Shown one piece after another: positions 60,558-64,000 of a DNA stretch of 64,000 bases. The position numbers and the translations under genes were made by a program. The stretch is taken from assembly GCA_964543235.1 (NCBI GenBank), contig CAZIXE010000003.1:42934-106933 (forward strand), read 5' to 3'. The number at the start of each line of letters is the position of its first letter. Position 1 is the first letter of the stretch. The stretch is from JANMMJ01 sp964543235. Its GTDB lineage: Bacteria; Pseudomonadota; Alphaproteobacteria; Rhizobiales; Aestuariivirgaceae. A model generated the notes under the pieces. It worked only from the letters and a program-made list of their open reading frames with translations, did not search any database and was not told the origin of the DNA.

Positions 60558-62386
60558 AGGACTTTGAACTCAATCCTCATCTTCAGATCGGAACGGTCTT
60601 CGAGACCAATGGTACCAGCATCAAGATTTCTCTTCGCCGCAACCTCAATGAGCTGACACAAAGTCACGGTGGTACCGTTTATTCGATTGGTCAGATCGGG
60701 AGCCTAGTCAAGCTACACCTCGGACGAACAATTCTCTTTGCAATGGTGCGCATGTTACGGCTTCAAACGGACGAAGAGCTCGCAACCGCCGGAGCCAATG
60801 ACGCTCTTGATCACCGGGTTCTGGAAGCCGATCTATTTGGAGAGGCCCGATGGACGAGAAGTACTTCACGTCTGAGTTTTGATCGTGGTGTACGCACTTA
60901 TCCGCTACCGATGCAGGCTGTCTTCTTAGTCACCACATCAGAATCGCGTGCAATTTACGCGGCGATTGAACGAAACAGACCGAACGAAACCAACAAGTTC
61001 ATTGCCATAGGGAACTATGTGGGTGCTAGTGGCGCGATATGCCACGCTGATATGGATAAACTGTTCGGCCATCACTGCGCTGTTTTAGGCTCCACGGGTT
61101 CAGGAAAATCAACGGCAGTCACGGCCATTGTTCATGCAGTTCTGGATCACCATCCAGAGCCTGACAAGCCATGTTCACCATGCATCGTCATCATCGACCC
61201 GCACGGCGAGTACGGCAGCGCTTTTGGAGACAGGGCAGTCGTCTTGCGAGCCTATGAAGATGTGAATGAAGGTGAAGAAGCCCCTACGCCCGTTAGACTT
61301 CCATACTGGCTGATGTCTAGCGACGAATTCAGACAACTTATCATCGGCAAAACTGAGTTCGAGGCCACGTCGCAGGCAAACGTTGTCTATAAAGCCCTTG
61401 CCCATGCTCGAATGCACGCTAAGGGCTTAGTAATTGCGGCGTCAGATCCCAATCGTTTCAATAGTAAGGAACCGCCAGACTCGCCAAGGCCGGCAGACCC
61501 AAAGGATGCTGGGAAAATCGCTTCGTTTAACCGTGACCGCCCCATACCGTTCAGTCTCGATGAGTTCAAAGCGCATATTACCGAATGCCAAGCCAAACGA
61601 TATCAAGGCACGAACTGGGTTGCCGTAACTGACAGCGACTTCCAGAAGAGTTTTGCTTCGATTCTCGACAAGCTTCATGTGCTGCGAACCGACAGCCGGA
61701 TTGCATTCCTGATGAAAAACTATGTGCAAGGTGATCCAACCCTTGCGGAAATCATTGCACAGTTTCTTGTAAGCAACGAAGGGGAGTCAACCACAACTGT
61801 CAAAATTTTGGATATTTCTGGCCTGCCCAACGAGGTGGCCGGTCCATTGACAGCGACGCTTGCGCGACTCCTGTTCTCTTACAAACTGCATCAGACACGA
61901 GACGAAAGGGAAAAAGACCCAATCTTGCTTGTTTGTGAGGAAGCGCATCGATATGTGCCCGATCGAGGTGAGGCTCAGTATGCTGCCGCCCAAGATGCAG
62001 TTCGACGAATCGCGCGGGAGGGTAGAAAATATGGTATTGGTTTAATGCTGGTTTCCCAGCGGCCTGCAGACGTTGAGAGTACCGTTCTGTCACAGTGCAA
62101 CTCTTGGCTAGTGTTGAGGCTCACCAACGGAACCGATCAGGAGCACGTCGGCCGGTTTCTTCCCGATACACTAGCGGGTTTAACAAAATTGTTGCCTTCA
62201 TTGCCAAGGCAGGAAGCGCTGTTTGTCGGCGAGGCCGCAGCTCTACCTGCTCGCGTTCGGTTGAACCACGTGGCGGAAGACAAGCGTCCAAGATCGGCCG
62301 ATATCTCATTCGCAAAGGGCTGGAGTGGCGCAATGTCGACCATTAGCGAGATTAAGCCAATTGCAGATAGAATGTCGGGAATTTAG
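60554..62386 (+). CDS. herA: HerA-type ATPase of the SIR2-HerA defence system
   Basis: A 610-residue FtsK-HerA ATPase. The N-terminal HAS-barrel-like domain is followed by Walker A LGSTGSGKSTAV (about residues 178-189), IIDPHGEYG, Walker B ILLVCEEAHRYVP (near residue 460), and SQRPADVESTVLSQCN. DUF87/HerA proteins form hexameric DNA translocases; here it partners with SIR2. Start overlaps the SIR2 stop as ATGA. No nuclease (NurA) gene is adjacent, which separates it from archaeal repair operons. Confidence 0.92.
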   Translation: MKDFELNPHLQIGTVFETNGTSIKISLRRNLNELTQSHGGTVYSIGQIGSLVKLHLGRTILFAMVRMLRLQTDEELATAGANDALDHRVLEADLFGEARWTRSTSRLSFDRGVRTYPLPMQAVFLVTTSESRAIYAAIERNRPNETNKFIAIGNYVGASGAICHADMDKLFGHHCAVLGSTGSGKSTAVTAIVHAVLDHHPEPDKPCSPCIVIIDPHGEYGSAFGDRAVVLRAYEDVNEGEEAPTPVRLPYWLMSSDEFRQLIIGKTEFEATSQANVVYKALAHARMHAKGLVIAASDPNRFNSKEPPDSPRPADPKDAGKIASFNRDRPIPFSLDEFKAHITECQAKRYQGTNWVAVTDSDFQKSFASILDKLHVLRTDSRIAFLMKNYVQGDPTLAEIIAQFLVSNEGESTTTVKILDISGLPNEVAGPLTATLARLLFSYKLHQTRDEREKDPILLVCEEAHRYVPDRGEAQYAAAQDAVRRIAREGRKYGIGLMLVSQRPADVESTVLSQCNSWLVLRLTNGTDQEHVGRFLPDTLAGLTKLLPSLPRQEALFVGEAAALPARVRLNHVAEDKRPRSADISFAKGWSGAMSTISEIKPIADRMSGI

Positions 62387-62752
62387 ATGCAGTTCGCTCT
62401 CGCCGTGCACTCAAGGAAGCTTCGCACTTCGTTGACAGTTACGCTTAATCCACTCCTTCAGACACAGGAGAGGCGGGCTGGCGCGCGAGCCGGGATCCCG
62501 CTTGAAAGCGACGAAACAGAGCAGAAGCGGGATCCCGGACAAGGGTCCTCGCTTGGCTTCGCAGGACGAGGCCCCTTTCCGGGATGACGGAACCGGGAGA
62601 GCAGAAGAAAAAATCCAGCGTCCCATTCTGCAGCAACCTATCCATCCATATTCGGCAGACCGGCGCCCGGGGCTCCCGAGTCGCCCATGGCCACTGCGGG
62701 CCTGATCGGCTAGCGTCGCTCACGTTTTGCGGAACAAGGGGCGGAGGAAGCG
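62387..62752. other. Gap right of the defence pair with a palindromic repeat
   Basis: No gene in these 366 nt. The middle holds a palindromic repeat (see 62490-62538) and a second dyad with GGGTCCTCG/CGAGGCCCC and flanking CCGG ends. The right end carries the promoter side of the MDR gene and a GGAGGAAG ribosome site before 62753. Confidence 0.5.
62490..62538. repeat. REP-like inverted repeat
   Basis: CCGGGATCCCGCTT and AAGCGGGATCCCGG are perfect 14-bp arms with a 21-nt loop. Such GGATCCCG repeats are common extragenic palindromes in rhizobial genomes. It lies at the right edge of the low-GC defence segment. Confidence 0.75.
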
Positions 62753-63889
62753 ATGCCCGCAGGAGAAACGGGCAGCAGGTTCGACGGCGAGGGCCAAGGC
62801 CCGACGATGAAGACCGTCGTCACCGTGGGCCACGGCGGCTATGACCGGCTCGTCTTTCGCGAGGTGCCGCGGCCGGTTCCGGGCCCCGGCGAGGTGCTGG
62901 TCAGGGTGCTCGCGGCCGGCGTCAACAACACCGACATCAACACGCGCCTCGGCTGGTATGCCTCATCAGTGGCGACAGGCACGGCGGAGGCATCGGCGGC
63001 CGGGGGAAGGCCGGAGCTTTCGCAAGGCGGGGGCGGATGGAGGGGAGCGACCCCGTTTCCGCTGATCCAGGGGACCGATTGCTGCGGGCGGGTCGAAGCC
63101 GCGGCGGATGAGGCGGGCACGCATCTCCTGGGCAAGCGCGTGCTGGTGCGTCCCTGCATGCGCACCCAAGGCTTCGCCAGCCTCGACCATGTCTGGATGG
63201 GATCCGATTTCGATGGCGCCTTTGCGCAATATGTGAAGGTGCCGGCGCGCGAGGTGTTTCCGGTCGCCTGCGGCTGGAGCGATGCGGAGCTTGCCACCAT
63301 CCCCTGCGCCTATGGCACCGCGCTGAACATGCTGCACCGGGCGGCCCTCGCCGCGGGAGAACGGGTGCTGGTCACCGGCGCCTCGGGCGGCGTCGGCTCG
63401 GCTGCCGTCCAGCTGGCCAGGCGCCGCGGCGCCCGCGTCACCGCGGTGGCCGGCCGCGACAAGCTGGGCGCCGTGCGCGCCCTCGGCTGCGACCGCGTGA
63501 TCGCTCGCGGCGACGATCTGCTCGCGGCCCTGGGCGAACGGAGCATGGACCTGATCGTCGACAATGTTGCGGGCGAAGGCTTCGGCCTCCTGCTGAAGCT
63601 GCTCCGGCGCGGCGGCCGCTACGTGTCGAGCGGCGCGATCGCCGGTCCGCTCGTGACGCTCGACATGCGCGATCTCTATCTGAACGACCTGACGCTCCTG
63701 GGCTGCACCGCCTGGGACGAGCCGGTCTTTCCCGATCTCATCGCCGCGATCGAGCAGGGCGAGATCAGGCCGCTGGTCGCGCAGGTGATGCCGCTTGCTG
63801 AGATCGCCGGGGCGCAGCGGCTGTTTCTCGAAAAGCGCCATGTCGGCAATTTCGTCCTGATCCCGCCGCCGGAAGAAGGCAGGCCCTGA
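62753..63889 (+). CDS. Zinc-type alcohol dehydrogenase/quinone oxidoreductase-like (MDR) protein
   Basis: A 378-residue medium-chain dehydrogenase/reductase. GHGGYDRLVFREVPRP and GEVLVRVLAAGVNNTDINTRLGWY start the GroES-like domain; VLVTGASGGVGSAAVQLARRRG is the NAD(P) motif; GRYVSSGAIAGP follows. It lacks clear zinc-ligand cysteines in the catalytic position, which favours a quinone oxidoreductase-like activity. Start 62753 has GGAGGAAG upstream; ATG 62807 is the alternative closer to the conserved domain. Confidence 0.88.
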   Translation: MPAGETGSRFDGEGQGPTMKTVVTVGHGGYDRLVFREVPRPVPGPGEVLVRVLAAGVNNTDINTRLGWYASSVATGTAEASAAGGRPELSQGGGGWRGATPFPLIQGTDCCGRVEAAADEAGTHLLGKRVLVRPCMRTQGFASLDHVWMGSDFDGAFAQYVKVPAREVFPVACGWSDAELATIPCAYGTALNMLHRAALAAGERVLVTGASGGVGSAAVQLARRRGARVTAVAGRDKLGAVRALGCDRVIARGDDLLAALGERSMDLIVDNVAGEGFGLLLKLLRRGGRYVSSGAIAGPLVTLDMRDLYLNDLTLLGCTAWDEPVFPDLIAAIEQGEIRPLVAQVMPLAEIAGAQRLFLEKRHVGNFVLIPPPEEGRP

Positions 63890-63894
63890 AACAC

Positions 63895-63929
63895 AAAACC
63901 CGCCGGGCATGTCTGCGCCGGCGGGTTTT
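63895..63929 (+). terminator. Rho-independent terminator after the MDR gene
   Basis: AAAACCCGCCGG and CCGGCGGGTTTT form a 12-bp stem with an 11-nt loop, ending in TTTTG, 6 nt past the stop. It may work in both directions. Confidence 0.85.
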
Positions 63930-64000
63930 GCGAAGGTGGTGAAGAAGTCGCCCGTGAACTATTCCCAAGTCATTGATTTCGGACTCTGACTGGCGGTTTT

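Noticed and set aside
62970..63050. Gly-rich insert in the MDR protein, considered as another repeat insertion
   Set aside because: This MDR branch normally has a variable Gly/Ala-rich loop before the IQGTDCCG motif, and no palindrome is present in the DNA.

Overview
This window is a GC-rich chromosomal stretch from an alphaproteobacterium, most likely a member of the Hyphomicrobiales (rhizobial order) or a close relative. The evidence is the ImuB-DnaE2 mutagenesis cassette, the many ABC and TRAP uptake systems, the GlnT/PuuA-type glutamine synthetase paralogues, the CTG/GCC-heavy codon use and the alphaproteobacterial type of initiator tRNA. No rRNA, insertion sequence, prophage or CRISPR array is visible. 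The exact genus is not determined.

Region by region. 1-3658: tail of imuB and a complete dnaE2 that carries two inverted copies of a 115-bp palindromic repeat inserted in frame. 3662-5628: a beta-propeller (BNR) protein, a MoaD/ThiS-like protein and a small conserved protein. 5823-10621: an amine/amino-alcohol operon (N-formylglutamate amidohydrolase family, glutamine-synthetase-like ligase, aldehyde dehydrogenase, iron alcohol dehydrogenase), divergent from a GMC oxidoreductase (10852-12507). 12508-19218: a JAB/MPN-like protein, a D-amino-acid transaminase-like enzyme, then an operon of class III aminotransferase, second glutamine-synthetase-like ligase, metallo-beta-lactamase hydrolase and thiolase. 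19222-23407: NhaD antiporter, UPF0114 protein, proline-racemase-family protein, Ca2+/Na+ antiporter. 23490-30574: a sugar-type (CUT2) ABC importer, a KduD-like and a second short-chain dehydrogenase, a D-threonine-aldolase-like enzyme and a FadR-type GntR regulator. A shared AT-rich palindrome lies in front of all three transcription units. 30973-39701: a polar amino-acid ABC importer followed by a ureohydrolase, a 2-ketoarginine decarboxylase-like TPP enzyme, a DadA-like dehydrogenase and a racemase fused to a degenerate arginase domain. 39766-39842: initiator tRNA. 40500-42770: an RTX calcium-binding protein. 42798-46932: sulfate importer cysPTWA with an Rrf2 regulator. 47078-49216: OsmC protein and three tandem small secreted paralogues. 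49372-53097: Rieske oxygenase, malonyl-CoA decarboxylase, DUF4126 protein and a small secreted protein. 53109-56765: TRAP transporter with an AroE-type dehydrogenase. 56855-62386: rhodanese, a DUF433/DUF5615 toxin-antitoxin-like pair, an unknown protein, then a lower-GC SIR2-HerA defence pair. 62753-63889: a zinc-type alcohol dehydrogenase-family protein.

How the genes work together. Much of the window handles nitrogen compounds: two gamma-glutamylation-type clusters, hydroxyproline-type chemistry, D-amino-acid enzymes and a basic-amino-acid operon. The most unusual system is 30973-39701. Read as a pathway it imports arginine (or a relative), inverts it with a PLP racemase, oxidises the D-form to a 2-keto acid, decarboxylates it and releases urea from 4-guanidinobutyrate. 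The racemase carries a C-terminal arginase-fold domain that has lost nearly all manganese ligands, which suggests a substrate-sensing pseudoenzyme. This is inference from sequence motifs and has not been tested.
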